Shown: positions 8,660 to 18,337, numbered from the stretch's first letter. The stretch: 64,000 nucleotides of DNA from Deltaproteobacteria bacterium (GCA_011526105.1 WYAZ01000171.1:62001-126000); one strand, 5' to 3'. Translations and numbers: made by a program. Notes: generated by a model from the sequence alone, not told the origin.

Positions 8660-9652
8660 CTACGGAGCGAGCACCGACTGACCGGCGGCCATGTCGGGCT
8701 CCGCGCCCTCCGCGAGGAGGCCGCGTGGCCGCCGAAGGTTCAGGAGGTACGTGCGCAGGAGGTAGCCCACCATGCTGGGCTGATCGAGCGCGGGTTCGAT
8801 CTTGGGCGCAACGTCCTTTGCGTGGAACTCGTGGAGGACCGACCAGTGCAGGCCAGCGCGGTTGTGGTGGATCGTGTGGTAGCCGTTGTTGCACATGATC
8901 CAGTTGAAGGCCCGGCCCACGAAGTTCCGCGAGTGGTTGTAGGTGCTGTGGATGTCACAACCGTCGTGCTGGATGAGGTTGATGCGAAGGATGCCTCGAG
9001 CGCCATAGAGCTGCGGCAGGACGATGAAGAAGAGGGTCGTCCAGAGATCGAAGACCGCGAGCAAGCCAGTGAGCCCGAACGCGAAGGCGGTCTCGAGGTT
9101 GAGCTGGCGCCGAAAGGCCTCACGCCCCGACAGCGCGCTCCAGCGTTTGGTGCCATTGAAGGTGCTCGGTCCAGCGACGTTCGGGAAGTGAAGCAGATTG
9201 AGGAGGTTCCACCGGAAGTACACGATGTCCGGCGCGGCCCAGTCGGGGCGACCATCATCCGAGAAGTGGTGATGCACCAGGTTGTGGGCTGGGGTGTTGG
9301 TGGAGGCCGGATAGAGACTGCCGAAGCTCAGCAGGCAGTTCCAGAACTTGTTGAGGCCCTTCGAGCGAAAGATGCCCTGATGCATGTGGTTGTGGATCAC
9401 CACCGAGTTCAGGAAGCTGAAGTAGCAGGCCGCCGCGAAGAACAGCACGTTTCGGCAGTCCGGCACGAAGTACATCGAGCCCAAGAGCCCTAGGTACACG
9501 AGCACGATGCCGACCTGCCGCCATTCGGCGGGATGCTGCACCCACTTGGACACGTCTGGGCGGGCGTACCAGCCCTGACCGGCCTCCTCAAGCGCGACGT
9601 TTGGGCAGCGTCCGACCGGTCGGTCGCTTCTTCGGTCAACCGTCAGCTTCAC
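8660..9652 (-). CDS. Membrane fatty-acid desaturase
   Basis: About 330 aa from a GTG at 9652; the frame extends to 9784 but that part overlaps the divergent gene. Three histidine boxes of the membrane desaturase family are clear: HNHMH, HNLVHHH and HTIHH, separated by hydrophobic segments. These bind the di-iron centre that introduces double bonds into acyl chains at the inner membrane. It is divergently arranged with a second, different desaturase, sharing a control region of about 79 bases. The start is uncertain by a few tens of residues. Confidence 0.88.
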   Translation of the reverse strand: MKLTVDRRSDRPVGRCPNVALEEAGQGWYARPDVSKWVQHPAEWRQVGIVLVYLGLLGSMYFVPDCRNVLFFAAACYFSFLNSVVIHNHMHQGIFRSKGLNKFWNCLLSFGSLYPASTNTPAHNLVHHHFSDDGRPDWAAPDIVYFRWNLLNLLHFPNVAGPSTFNGTKRWSALSGREAFRRQLNLETAFAFGLTGLLAVFDLWTTLFFIVLPQLYGARGILRINLIQHDGCDIHSTYNHSRNFVGRAFNWIMCNNGYHTIHHNRAGLHWSVLHEFHAKDVAPKIEPALDQPSMVGYLLRTYLLNLRRPRGLLAEGAEPDMAAGQSVLAP

Positions 9653-9718
9653 TCCGCAGTGGACCTTCGGGGTGGCCTGCGTTACGAGAGCGTCGCCCGT
9701 TTCGTCCTGGAGACGGCC

Positions 9719-9724
9719 AAGGAG
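9719..9724 (+). promoter_or_regulatory. Ribosome binding site fixing the plus-strand desaturase start
   Basis: AAGGAG seven bases before a GTG at 9732. This makes the GTG the likely start rather than the earlier in-frame codon at 9672. Confidence 0.65.
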
Positions 9725-9731
9725 CCCGAAA

Positions 9732-10562
9732 GTGACGGCGATTGCAGCCACCCTGACCTCACTGCCTTTCAAGCAGCTACGCAAGAACCGCTACTTCTAC
9801 CTCTACTACGACGGCTTCTACGTGCTTCTCTGCCTCGCCGCGCTCGGTGCCATGGCCGCCACCGGCCACGAGGGTGTGATCGGCGAGTTCCGTGCCGCCC
9901 ATTGGTCGCTGCTTCCGCTGGCCTGCTATCTGCAGATCGTCTGCTCGGTCTTCGTCCATAACGCCTGTCACAAGAGCTTCCCCCGCTCGATCAACCGGAT
10001 CGTCGGTGAGCTCTGCGGCGTGGTCGTCCTCACACGCTTCGCTTCTTGGGAGGTCATCCATCAGCGTCATCACCGCTACACGGACGACGTCGAGAAGGAT
10101 CCCCACCCGGTCGAGCGCAGCTACTGGAAGTTCCTTTGGCACACGATCTACAACGTCGAGAAGCAGCTCCAGACGATCTACTTCGAGCTTTACGGCGACT
10201 CTCCGGAGACACGGCGCTACGAGAAGCGGCGCGCCTACTTCTCCTACGTCACCAACCTCCTGGCCATCTTTACCTGGTACGTCTTCCTCGGCCCCGAGGC
10301 GTTCTTCTTTCTCTTCGTCCCCGCGTCCATCCTGGGCTTTCTCCACCTCGTGCACTTCAACTGGTCCACGCACAACGCGTTCGGCTACGTGCCCGGCGAC
10401 TTCCGCCCCATCAACTTGGACACCGGAAAATACTGGATCGGAAACCGGATCTTCTTCGGCATCTACATGCACCAGAACCATCACGATCGGCCGAGCGTCT
10501 TCCACCCGCTCTACATGCCGGCGCCGGCGGCCGGTGCTTCGTCCGCAGACGACGACAGCTAA
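9732..10562 (+). CDS. Membrane fatty-acid desaturase (second family member)
   Basis: 276 aa from a GTG with a good ribosome site. Histidine boxes HNACH, HQRHH and HQNHH lie between hydrophobic segments, matching the di-iron membrane desaturase family. It is only distantly like the divergent desaturase at 8660-9652, so the pair probably acts on different substrates or positions. Its stop shares the bases CTAA with the stop of the convergent fusion gene, an overlap of four bases. Confidence 0.88.
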   Translation: MTAIAATLTSLPFKQLRKNRYFYLYYDGFYVLLCLAALGAMAATGHEGVIGEFRAAHWSLLPLACYLQIVCSVFVHNACHKSFPRSINRIVGELCGVVVLTRFASWEVIHQRHHRYTDDVEKDPHPVERSYWKFLWHTIYNVEKQLQTIYFELYGDSPETRRYEKRRAYFSYVTNLLAIFTWYVFLGPEAFFFLFVPASILGFLHLVHFNWSTHNAFGYVPGDFRPINLDTGKYWIGNRIFFGIYMHQNHHDRPSVFHPLYMPAPAAGASSADDDS

Positions 10563-13500
10563 CCGCAGCTCGCGAGGTCGGCGTCACAGACCCCGGTGGC
10601 GATGACCCCATCCATGCAGGTCTTTGCGGTCTCGTAGCCCGCAGGACAGCTCGTCTCGAGGCAGGCCTCCAGGTCTCCGCCGAGCATCGCCGCCCCGCTG
10701 CCGCAATCGGTGAGGCAGTCGCGGATCGCGGTCAGAGAGGTCGCGCAGGAACGCCCCGCACAATCGACCAGAGCCTGCAGCGCGCAGGTGGCGCAGGCTG
10801 GATCGACCGTCTCACAGCCGAGCTGACACGCGGTGCTCGAGCCTTCGCAGTTGGCTCGGCAGGTCGATAGGCCGTCACACGACGCCGGCTTCGCGCGGGC
10901 GTACGGCTCCACGTGCACGAGGTACATGAGGCACATCTCATCGGTCGTGCCCTCCCCCCAGCTCACACGTCTGGGTTCGAGCCGGGTGCCACCGACGACC
11001 GGCTGATTCGCGGCCGAGTTGTCGTACTCGCAGGACAGACGCACGCGGTCGCCGGCCGACAGAACCAGCTCTTCGCCGGGCAAGAAGCGGTACGCTTGCT
11101 GCCAACCGAAGTCCCAGCGGGGAATGTCGAGCAGGCAGCTCTTTTCGCCACTTTGCCTCTCGACCTCCCCGCGAAGACTCTTGCCGAGCAGATGCATGTG
11201 ACCGGCCGCAGCCGAGATCACGCGCGGCTCGGGCCCCGAATAAGGGAACGAGCGTTCGTTCTGCACACTCGACAGGTTCGGTGGGATGTCGAGGCTGAGC
11301 ACCGCCACCGGCCTCGGGGTGACGAGGTAGGTGGGCGCCTCGGTCTGAAGCCGCATCTCGAAGGTGGTCTGGTCGGTCTGAGCGCCGCCGTTCTGCGTGT
11401 TGTAATGCACCTGCATCACGATGCGACTGCCCGCGCCGATGCGGGTCGCGGCATCGCCGTCGAAGATCGCGGGCAAGGAACCCGGGACCCAGGCGCCGAG
11501 CTGAGTGGTCTGTCCGAGCCGGCTCCGCCCGGCCTCGGCGGTGGCGATCGGCCCGCCAAAACAGGTGTAGCCCACCTGGCCGTCCGCGCCATCGAGAGGC
11601 AGCAAGCTCCGGGCGGCGGCGCGATCCACCGCGTAGACGAGGACATGGTGCACCATCGACTGAGCGTCGGGCACCACCTGGCTCGCGGTGAGGAAGGACT
11701 CGGTCTCGAACTCGCCATCGAGCAAGAAGCAGCGGTAGTCGTCAGATCGCGCTCGATCAGGCGCGTAAGGGGCCGCCGCGCGGAGACGGTGCGTCGCTTC
11801 GAAGGCCGCCAGAGGCGCGTCGTTTGGGGCCGCTCGTTGGCCGGAAGCGTTCACCGGCGTTCCCTGCGGCGTCCCGGCCTCGACCCAAGCACGGAAGGTT
11901 GCGAGCTCGTTTTCGCCGAGCAGACGCTCGCCCACGTAGTGACGGCACTCGGGATCGGGCATCCATGGCGGCATGCGACCGGTCTCCATCGCATGGAGCG
12001 CCGCCATCGAGGCTGCGCGGGCATCCTCGTAGCTCGCGAGAGCAAAGGGCCCGATGCCCCCGGCCTGGTGACAACCCACGCAGCGCGCATCGAGGATGCT
12101 GCGTACGTTCGCTTCGTAGGTGGGCGCGTCGCCCGGCGGGCCGTCTTCCCCGCATGCGAATGCCATGAGGCCGGCCACGACGACGACGACGCGCCGCCTG
12201 CGCCCAAACCAGAACAGAAGCGGCAGTAGCGCGAGGGGCGCCATCGAACCGCCGTCCACCGCGCTGCAGCCCGATGCGGGCTCACCTCCATCCGGCGATG
12301 AGCCCCCGTCCGACCGCGCGCCCCCGTCGCGTGGAGGCGCCGTGCCCGCATCGAATGGAGTGCCGCCGTCGGCCGGCGGTCTCACCACGTCCGGGACGCC
12401 CTTCAGTGTCCCCGCGAGCCCCCAGCCCGAGTTCGTCCCCGAGCCGCCGTACGCGCCCCGATGCTTCGGGTCGTAGGGGTCGCGGTTGAAGTCGAGCGCC
12501 GCCTCGCTGCGGTCGGCATAACCGTCGAGGGAGACGCCGGCGCCCTCCAGTTCACCGGCGAGTGGGTAGAAGTCCATGCCGGCGAGCCCGAACGAAGGGG
12601 ACGCCACGCGGCCTTCCGCGTCCGCGAGCGCACCGACGTGGTTGTCGCTCGCGTTGCCCCCCGAGATCGGTGTGCTGCCCGAGAACACCGCGTTCTGAAA
12701 AACACGCTGAACGAAGCCCGCCGCGCCTCCCGAGACCCGAATCCCCGTGCCCTGGACGTAGATGGTGTTGCGAAACACCGCGATCTCTCTCGGCACGTCG
12801 AGGTGCGGCACGAAGGCGGCCCCGCCCCCAAAGCGATTCACCAGCACGTTGGCGTAGAAGGACACGTTACCTTCCCCCTGAAAGAGACCCTCGGTCCCGG
12901 TCGCGTTCTCATAGAGGAAGTTGCCGTAGATGTCGTAGCGATCCTGGGCGCCGGCGCCCGACAGCGGGAAGTGGCCCACGAGCAGGTTCGGACGCGCGAG
13001 GTCCCCCGTCGAGGCGTTGGCCGACTTGATGAACACGTTGTGCCGAATGACCGTGACCGAGGGGTCGGTGGGCATGCCCGCCCTCGAGGGCCGGGGCCCC
13101 TGGTGCTTGATCTGCATCGCATAGCCCATCGGGTTGACGACGAGGTTGTTCTCGATGACGCCGCGAATGAAGGGGTCGCTTCCATCGGAGTCTCCGAGGT
13201 AGAGCCCGGTGCCCGCCCCTTCGATGATGTTGCCGCGAATGACGAAGTCCCAGACCGGCGCCTTGGTGCTGATCCCGACGAGCTGCTGGTTCTGGCCGAA
13301 GCCATGGATGTGCAGCCCCTCGAGCGTGATGTGGTGGGCGAAGCTCGCGTTGGACTCGACCTTGAAGCCGTCGACCTCGAGCCCGCGATTGTCGACCTCG
13401 AGGTCCCGAATCACCACGTAGCTGCTGTCGCGGAGGCTGATGGTGTTGCAGCAAGACCGGCCCACGAGCTTGGCGCGCGCCCCGGTCGAAGGGCCCGCGA

Positions 13501-13732
13501 TCTCGATCCATCGACCTTCTTCGCCGTGCAGGCCCGAGAGCGTGAGGCCATCGTACTCTCCCGCCTCGAGTTCGAGTCGATCACCCGGCGCGAGCGCTTG
13601 CAGCTTGGCGCGGTAGTCGCTGGGGTTCGCGCGCACGAAGTCGCAGCGCGCCCGGCCGGGCGAGTACAAGAAGAACGCGCACAGGGCGCCCAGGGCGAGG
13701 ACACCAGGCAGAAGCCTCGAAGATAGGGGCAT
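10559..13732 (-). CDS. Beta-helix MYXO-CTERM protein fused in frame to a cytochrome c / copper monooxygenase lipoprotein
   Basis: 1057 aa from the ATG at 13732 (an in-frame TTG lies at 13768). Residues 1-25 are a signal peptide. About 30-450 is a right-handed parallel beta-helix of the pectate-lyase type. A DGG-rich linker leads to Cys489, a hydrophobic helix (498-508) and RRRR (511-514), a typical MYXO-CTERM sorting tail. Instead of stopping, the frame continues into VVVVVAGLMAFAC (Cys527), which looks like a lipoprotein signal, then a haem-binding CVGCH (551-555), a copper type II ascorbate-dependent monooxygenase-like region with HH and HMH copper motifs, and a Cys-rich tail. Each half looks like a complete protein. 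It may be a true fusion, or two genes joined by loss of a stop. Confidence 0.8.
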   Translation of the reverse strand: MPLSSRLLPGVLALGALCAFFLYSPGRARCDFVRANPSDYRAKLQALAPGDRLELEAGEYDGLTLSGLHGEEGRWIEIAGPSTGARAKLVGRSCCNTISLRDSSYVVIRDLEVDNRGLEVDGFKVESNASFAHHITLEGLHIHGFGQNQQLVGISTKAPVWDFVIRGNIIEGAGTGLYLGDSDGSDPFIRGVIENNLVVNPMGYAMQIKHQGPRPSRAGMPTDPSVTVIRHNVFIKSANASTGDLARPNLLVGHFPLSGAGAQDRYDIYGNFLYENATGTEGLFQGEGNVSFYANVLVNRFGGGAAFVPHLDVPREIAVFRNTIYVQGTGIRVSGGAAGFVQRVFQNAVFSGSTPISGGNASDNHVGALADAEGRVASPSFGLAGMDFYPLAGELEGAGVSLDGYADRSEAALDFNRDPYDPKHRGAYGGSGTNSGWGLAGTLKGVPDVVRPPADGGTPFDAGTAPPRDGGARSDGGSSPDGGEPASGCSAVDGGSMAPLALLPLLFWFGRRRRVVVVVAGLMAFACGEDGPPGDAPTYEANVRSILDARCVGCHQAGGIGPFALASYEDARAASMAALHAMETGRMPPWMPDPECRHYVGERLLGENELATFRAWVEAGTPQGTPVNASGQRAAPNDAPLAAFEATHRLRAAAPYAPDRARSDDYRCFLLDGEFETESFLTASQVVPDAQSMVHHVLVYAVDRAAARSLLPLDGADGQVGYTCFGGPIATAEAGRSRLGQTTQLGAWVPGSLPAIFDGDAATRIGAGSRIVMQVHYNTQNGGAQTDQTTFEMRLQTEAPTYLVTPRPVAVLSLDIPPNLSSVQNERSFPYSGPEPRVISAAAGHMHLLGKSLRGEVERQSGEKSCLLDIPRWDFGWQQAYRFLPGEELVLSAGDRVRLSCEYDNSAANQPVVGGTRLEPRRVSWGEGTTDEMCLMYLVHVEPYARAKPASCDGLSTCRANCEGSSTACQLGCETVDPACATCALQALVDCAGRSCATSLTAIRDCLTDCGSGAAMLGGDLEACLETSCPAGYETAKTCMDGVIATGVCDADLASCG

Positions 13733-13768
13733 GAGGTGATGGTGACTCGCGCGGGGCGCGCATCGCAA

Positions 13769-13785
13769 GGCGCGCGAGGCGCGCC
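13769..13785 (-). terminator. Possible terminator hairpin downstream of tRNA-Gly
   Basis: A perfect seven-base-pair stem (GGCGCGC/GCGCGCC) with a three-base loop, about 50 bases downstream of the tRNA 3' end on the minus strand. No T-run follows, so termination is only a possibility. Confidence 0.3.
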
Positions 13786-13837
13786 GCGGCCCCCCTTAGG
13801 GGTGGACCCGGCTTTGGCGACTACGGCTTTCTGGAAG

Positions 13838-13909
<72 letters not shown>

Positions 13910-13970
13910 TTGGGGGGCTAATCCACACCGCGTTTGGGCCCGAGTCAAGCCGAAAAGCGGAGCGTCGCTT

Positions 13971-14582
13971 TCAGGGCGTTTCGGCCTGGGAGACCGCGCG
14001 CGCGAACCCTCGGAAGTAGTCCCAGGCGGACACCAAAGACAGGATCACCGAGAGGTAGAGGAGGACGGTGCCGAGGCGATGGAAGTCCACCGGCTCGTCG
14101 AAGAACCCAATGGGGTACGGGTGGTGAAGAAGGAGCGCCCAGAGCCCGACCATCTGCAGCGCGGTCTTGGCCTTGCCCAGCTCCCGAGCCGCGATGATGA
14201 GTCCCTCCCCCGCCGCGATGGCGCGCAGGCCGGTGATCACGGTCTCCCGCGCGAGGATCACGACGACGATCCAGACCGAGACCCGGCCCAGATCGAGCAG
14301 CATGACGATCACCGCCATGACGAGCAGCTTGTCCGCGAGCGGATCGAGGAACTTGCCGATCAGCGAACTCATGCCGTAGCGGCGCGCGAGATAGCCGTCG
14401 AGCGCGTCACTCGCGGACGCGGTGGCGAAGAGCATCGCGGCGATGAAGGCGTTTCTGGGCGAGTCGTAGGACATCACGAGCATGACCCCGGGGATGGCGA
14501 GCACGCGCAGATAGGTGATGAGGTTAGGCAGATTCAGCGCCTGCCGAGCGAGCGAGCTACGACCCGAACCAGAGCCGGACAT
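13971..14582 (-). CDS. pgsA: CDP-diacylglycerol--glycerol-3-phosphate 3-phosphatidyltransferase
   Basis: 203 aa from the ATG at 14582. The CDP-alcohol phosphatidyltransferase signature is intact (DALDGYLARRYG, then G and DPLAD spaced as usual). Four to five hydrophobic helices follow. The enzyme joins CDP-diacylglycerol to glycerol 3-phosphate in the inner membrane, the committed step to phosphatidylglycerol. It begins seven bases after the stop of the TPR/AIM24-like gene, so the two are likely co-transcribed, with the tRNA-Gly further downstream. Confidence 0.93.
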   Translation of the reverse strand: MSGSGSGRSSLARQALNLPNLITYLRVLAIPGVMLVMSYDSPRNAFIAAMLFATASASDALDGYLARRYGMSSLIGKFLDPLADKLLVMAVIVMLLDLGRVSVWIVVVILARETVITGLRAIAAGEGLIIAARELGKAKTALQMVGLWALLLHHPYPIGFFDEPVDFHRLGTVLLYLSVILSLVSAWDYFRGFARAVSQAETP

Positions 14583-14589
14583 CGATGAC

Positions 14590-15990
14590 CTAGGCTCCGA
14601 GGAGCACGAGCCCGTCTCCCCGGAAGCGGAGGAACGAGTTGTCGAGCGGGCCTGATTCGCGGCTGACCGCGAGCGACAAAGACCACCCGAGCACAGCGTC
14701 CGGCGAGACCGTGAACTCTTCGGCCTTCGAGACCGAGACGATGACCGGTCGGCTCGGGGCATCGAGGAGCAAGCTGCCCTGCCCGCTCAGCCGCAGGACC
14801 TCCAGCCCGGCGACCTCCAGCCGCTTGAAGCTAAACCTTCCTTCGAACCCGGCCACGACATGCCACTTCAGCACGAGGTCGCTGGCTTCACGCAGCGCGA
14901 CCGCGACGCTGTCGACCGAGAGCAGTGCACGCCCATAACCCTCGAGGCGCACGAAGCGCGCGCGCGCCGCGTCCGGTTCGAGCTCGACTTCGGCGACGCA
15001 GAGGGAGGCCGACCCATGCACCGCGAGCAGCTTGCGCTCTTCTACGAACGCCGCCCCGTCGAGGAGCAGTCTCGCCTCCCGACCCCGCTCGGCCTCGGTG
15101 CAGAAGCCGAGCATGAACTCGAGATCATCGAGCGTCACCACGCGGGGATCGACGATGGGAATCATCGTCCGAAGGTCCGCCGGCGGATCGGAATCGAAGA
15201 CAGCGGGACGCATACTCTCTTCGGTGTCGGCGTCGGGGATGGGCACGCGCGCGGGACCGGCCCCAATCACCGAGAGCAAAGAAGGGGTCGAGAAACTCTC
15301 GCTCCGACCCGGAACGTCGCCGGAGCCCTCCCAGGCCTCTTCGTTGCGCATCGGGGCGACATCCCTCCCTGGCTCGACGCCGCGGAAGGTGGACTCGGGC
15401 GGAGCGGTCGAGATCCGCGATACGCCCTCGTGGGCGACCTCGAGGAGCAAGGCGTCGGTGGCGCTGTGCCCACCAGGCTGGCCGTCGTGGAGTTTACGAT
15501 CGACCTTGAGCGCGAAGTCGCGGGCGTCGCCCCGGATGAAGTGTTCCTTGGCTTCCTCGAAGGCGCCGCGGCGGTAGAGGACCAGACCCAGGTAGCAGTG
15601 CGCTCGAACGTGGCCGGGCTTTTTGGCCAGCGCCTCCCGAAACGCGCTCTCCGACTCAGGGAGGCGGCCCTGCCGAAGAAGGACGAGCCCCAGGTTCACG
15701 AGCAAGGAGGCTTCCGCGGGGAACTCTCGAACCAGGCGATCGTAGATGGCCTTGGCGGCCTCGAGCAGGCCGAGCTTGAAGTAGGCGAGCCCGAGCAGGT
15801 TCTGGGCGCGCGAGCTGTCCGGTCTCAGGGCGTACGCGCGCTCGAGGGCGCTTCGGGCTTCTTGGGCGCGCCCCTCGCGCAGCGCCTCGCCACCTTCGCG
15901 CAGGTAGTAGATGAAGTCGTCGTCGACCCCGACCTCGAAGGGGTCGACTGGGGGCGGAGGAACACTCAGATCCGGCACTACCAAGTCCAC
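14590..15990 (-). CDS. TPR protein with an AIM24-like C-terminal domain
   Basis: 466 aa, no signal peptide. Tetratricopeptide repeats occupy about 25-165. A Ser/Pro/Gly-rich linker runs to about 290. The last 170 residues contain GQGSLLL and VSPDAVLGWSLSL, which resemble the AIM24/TrpR-like double beta-barrel family. The combination suggests a cytoplasmic scaffold; no reaction can be named. It starts three bases after the lytic transglycosylase stop and is followed seven bases later by pgsA, so all three may be one transcript. Confidence 0.8.
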   Translation of the reverse strand: MDLVVPDLSVPPPPVDPFEVGVDDDFIYYLREGGEALREGRAQEARSALERAYALRPDSSRAQNLLGLAYFKLGLLEAAKAIYDRLVREFPAEASLLVNLGLVLLRQGRLPESESAFREALAKKPGHVRAHCYLGLVLYRRGAFEEAKEHFIRGDARDFALKVDRKLHDGQPGGHSATDALLLEVAHEGVSRISTAPPESTFRGVEPGRDVAPMRNEEAWEGSGDVPGRSESFSTPSLLSVIGAGPARVPIPDADTEESMRPAVFDSDPPADLRTMIPIVDPRVVTLDDLEFMLGFCTEAERGREARLLLDGAAFVEERKLLAVHGSASLCVAEVELEPDAARARFVRLEGYGRALLSVDSVAVALREASDLVLKWHVVAGFEGRFSFKRLEVAGLEVLRLSGQGSLLLDAPSRPVIVSVSKAEEFTVSPDAVLGWSLSLAVSRESGPLDNSFLRFRGDGLVLLGA

Positions 15991-15993
15991 CGC

Positions 15994-16659
15994 TCACCGC
16001 CTCCGACTGTAGAATCGATACATCTCCAGGACGCGGTCGACGTATCGCATGGTCTCTCGGATCTTGGGGATCCCGCCCGCCTTCTTCACCCGGTCCGGGC
16101 CTGCGTTGTAGGCGGCGGCGGTCAGCGCCAAATCACCGTCGAACATGTTGGCCAGCGTCCTCAAATACCGAGCTCCGCCAAAGATGCTCTGCTCGGGATC
16201 GAAGGGGTCCTCGACGCTGAGGGTGCGAGCGGTGCCGTCGATGATCTGCATGAGGCCCTTGGCGTTGGCGCTCGACACCGCGCGGGGATTGAAGTTCGAT
16301 TCGACCTTCGCGACCGCCTTCAGAAAGGCCGCCGGCAGCTGATAGTGCTCGGCCGCGCGCTCGAGGATCCGGTCGTAACGGGTCACGTCCGCCGCGTACA
16401 GCGTGCGCTTGCTCCCGTCCCGGAGGATCTGAACCTTGGGGCTCTGGCCGCCGAAGCCCTCGACATCGCTGTCCGAGTAGGCGAGGTAGCGATCGTCCTT
16501 GGTTCCATCGACTTCGGCGAAGTGCAGGACCCCGTCCGCATCCACCCAGGTGTACACCTCGGCCTGAGCGAGCTGCGCCCAGAGCAAGAACACCACGCCC
16601 CCGGCCAGCGACCCGAGGCTCCGCGCGCGCGCCGCTGCCACTGCGGGGAATCCTAGCAC
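15994..16659 (-). CDS. Exported lytic transglycosylase (SLT domain) with DUF4124
   Basis: 221 aa with a signal peptide (about 1-33). A short DUF4124-like segment follows (VYTWVDADGVLHF, about 35-60). The SLT goose-lysozyme-like domain starts near residue 95 with the catalytic glutamate in VAKVESNFNP, then GLMQI and AYNAGP motifs. Such enzymes cleave peptidoglycan to anhydro-muropeptides in the periplasm. First gene of a probable operon with the TPR/AIM24-like protein and pgsA; divergent from nadB. Confidence 0.92.
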   Translation of the reverse strand: MLGFPAVAAARARSLGSLAGGVVFLLWAQLAQAEVYTWVDADGVLHFAEVDGTKDDRYLAYSDSDVEGFGGQSPKVQILRDGSKRTLYAADVTRYDRILERAAEHYQLPAAFLKAVAKVESNFNPRAVSSANAKGLMQIIDGTARTLSVEDPFDPEQSIFGGARYLRTLANMFDGDLALTAAAYNAGPDRVKKAGGIPKIRETMRYVDRVLEMYRFYSRRR

Positions 16660-16717
16660 TCATCGGCCTCCAGGCAAGGTTTCGGGTGGCCCCCAGTCGG
16701 TGCTAGCCTGCCCGACC

Positions 16718-18337
16718 ATGGCGCACATATCCGACAGTTTGGTGATCGGAAGCGGGCTCGCTGCGCTCAGCTACGCGCTCGAGGCCGCGCGCCAGGGGCA
16801 GTCGGTCACCCTCATCACCAAACGCGACGCTCGCGAGGCCAACACCGCCTACGCTCAGGGCGGGATCGCGAGCGTGCTGGGGGACGAGGACTCCTTCGAG
16901 GCCCACGTCGAGGACACACTTCGCGCAGGGGCCGGGTTATGCCGCAGAGACGTGGTCGAGACCGTGGTGCGAGAGGGCCCGGCCGCGATCCGACGGCTGA
17001 TCGGACAAGGTGTCCGCTTCGACGAGTCCGCCGGCCGCTTCGATCTCACGCGCGAAGGCGGCCACTCCAACCGCCGGATCCTGCATGCCGGCGACATCAC
17101 CGGCCGTGAGATTCAACGTGCGCTCCTCGAGGAGCTCGGTGAGCAGGCGCGCGTGCAGATGTTCGAACACCACGCGGCCATCGACCTCATCACCACCCGC
17201 AAGATCGCGGGACGGAACACCGGATACAGCCACAAGCTCTTCAGCGGCGAGGACCGCTGCCTGGGGGCCTACGCGCTCGACGAGAAGAACGATCGAGTGG
17301 AGACCTTCGTCGCAAAGAGCACGCTCATCGCGACCGGGGGGGCCGGCAAGGTCTACCTCTATACCTCGAACCCGGACGTGGCGACCGGCGACGGCATCGC
17401 GATGGCGTACCGAGCCGGCGCCTCCATCGCCAACATGGAGTTCATCCAGTTTCACCCGACCTGCCTCTTTCACCCCGCCGCCAAGTCCTTCCTCATCTCC
17501 GAGGCCCTGCGCGGGGAAGGTGGGATCCTGAGGCGCATCGATGGCGTCGCGTTCATGCTGGACTACCATCCCTTGAAAGACCTCGCGCCACGCGACGTGG
17601 TGGCTCGAGCGATCGACGCCGAGCTCAAACGCACCGGCGACGACTACGTCGTTTTGGACGTGACCCACCTCGACGGCGAGTTCCTCAAACAGCGGTTCCC
17701 GAACATCTACGAGACCTGTCTCTCCTTCGGCATCGACCTCACGACCCGTCCCATTCCCGTGGTGCCGGCCGCCCACTACACCTGCGGCGGAATCCGCACG
17801 AACCTCGACGGGGAGAGCACCCTGCCCGGGCTCTTTGTGGCCGGCGAGGCCTCCTCCACCGGCATGCACGGCGCCAACCGCCTCGCGTCCAACAGCCTGC
17901 TCGAGGCGGCGGTCTTCGGCCACCGCGCGGCGGTCGCCAGCCAGGCCCGGATGGCGAGCGCCCCCATCGATCTCGACGGGCTGCCGGAGTGGGACGTGGG
18001 CAACGCGGTGCCGTCCGACGAGCGGGTCGTCATCACCCAGTGCTGGGACGAGATCCGCCGCTTCATGTGGAACTACGTGGGCATCGTTCGTAGTCAAAGA
18101 CGCCTCATGAGAGCTCAGAGACGCATCGACATGATCCGTGAGGAGATCCGCGACTTCTACTGGCGAGCCACCGTCACCCGCGATCTCATCGAGCTGCGAA
18201 ACATCGCGACCGTGGCCGAGCTGATCGTCGCCTGCGCGCTGAAGCGAAAAGAGTCGCGCGGGCTGCACTACAACATCGACTACCCGGAGCTCGGCGTCCC
18301 GGAGGACACCATCATTGAGCGGAAGGAGCTGGTGTAG
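16718..18337 (+). CDS. nadB: L-aspartate oxidase
   Basis: 539 aa from the ATG at 16718, matching the usual NadB length. The N-terminal dinucleotide-binding motif GSGLAAL, the substrate loop motif NTAYAQGGIAS, the segment EFIQFHPTC and the FAD site HGANRLASNSLLEA are present. It oxidises L-aspartate to iminoaspartate, the first step of NAD synthesis in the cytoplasm. nadA and nadC are not in the window. Its last 26 bases overlap the convergent lipoprotein gene. Confidence 0.95.
   Translation: MAHISDSLVIGSGLAALSYALEAARQGQSVTLITKRDAREANTAYAQGGIASVLGDEDSFEAHVEDTLRAGAGLCRRDVVETVVREGPAAIRRLIGQGVRFDESAGRFDLTREGGHSNRRILHAGDITGREIQRALLEELGEQARVQMFEHHAAIDLITTRKIAGRNTGYSHKLFSGEDRCLGAYALDEKNDRVETFVAKSTLIATGGAGKVYLYTSNPDVATGDGIAMAYRAGASIANMEFIQFHPTCLFHPAAKSFLISEALRGEGGILRRIDGVAFMLDYHPLKDLAPRDVVARAIDAELKRTGDDYVVLDVTHLDGEFLKQRFPNIYETCLSFGIDLTTRPIPVVPAAHYTCGGIRTNLDGESTLPGLFVAGEASSTGMHGANRLASNSLLEAAVFGHRAAVASQARMASAPIDLDGLPEWDVGNAVPSDERVVITQCWDEIRRFMWNYVGIVRSQRRLMRAQRRIDMIREEIRDFYWRATVTRDLIELRNIATVAELIVACALKRKESRGLHYNIDYPELGVPEDTIIERKELV

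Noticed and set aside
14860-16656. 598-codon plus-strand open frame
   Set aside because: Runs antisense across two well supported genes (TPR/AIM24-like and lytic transglycosylase).
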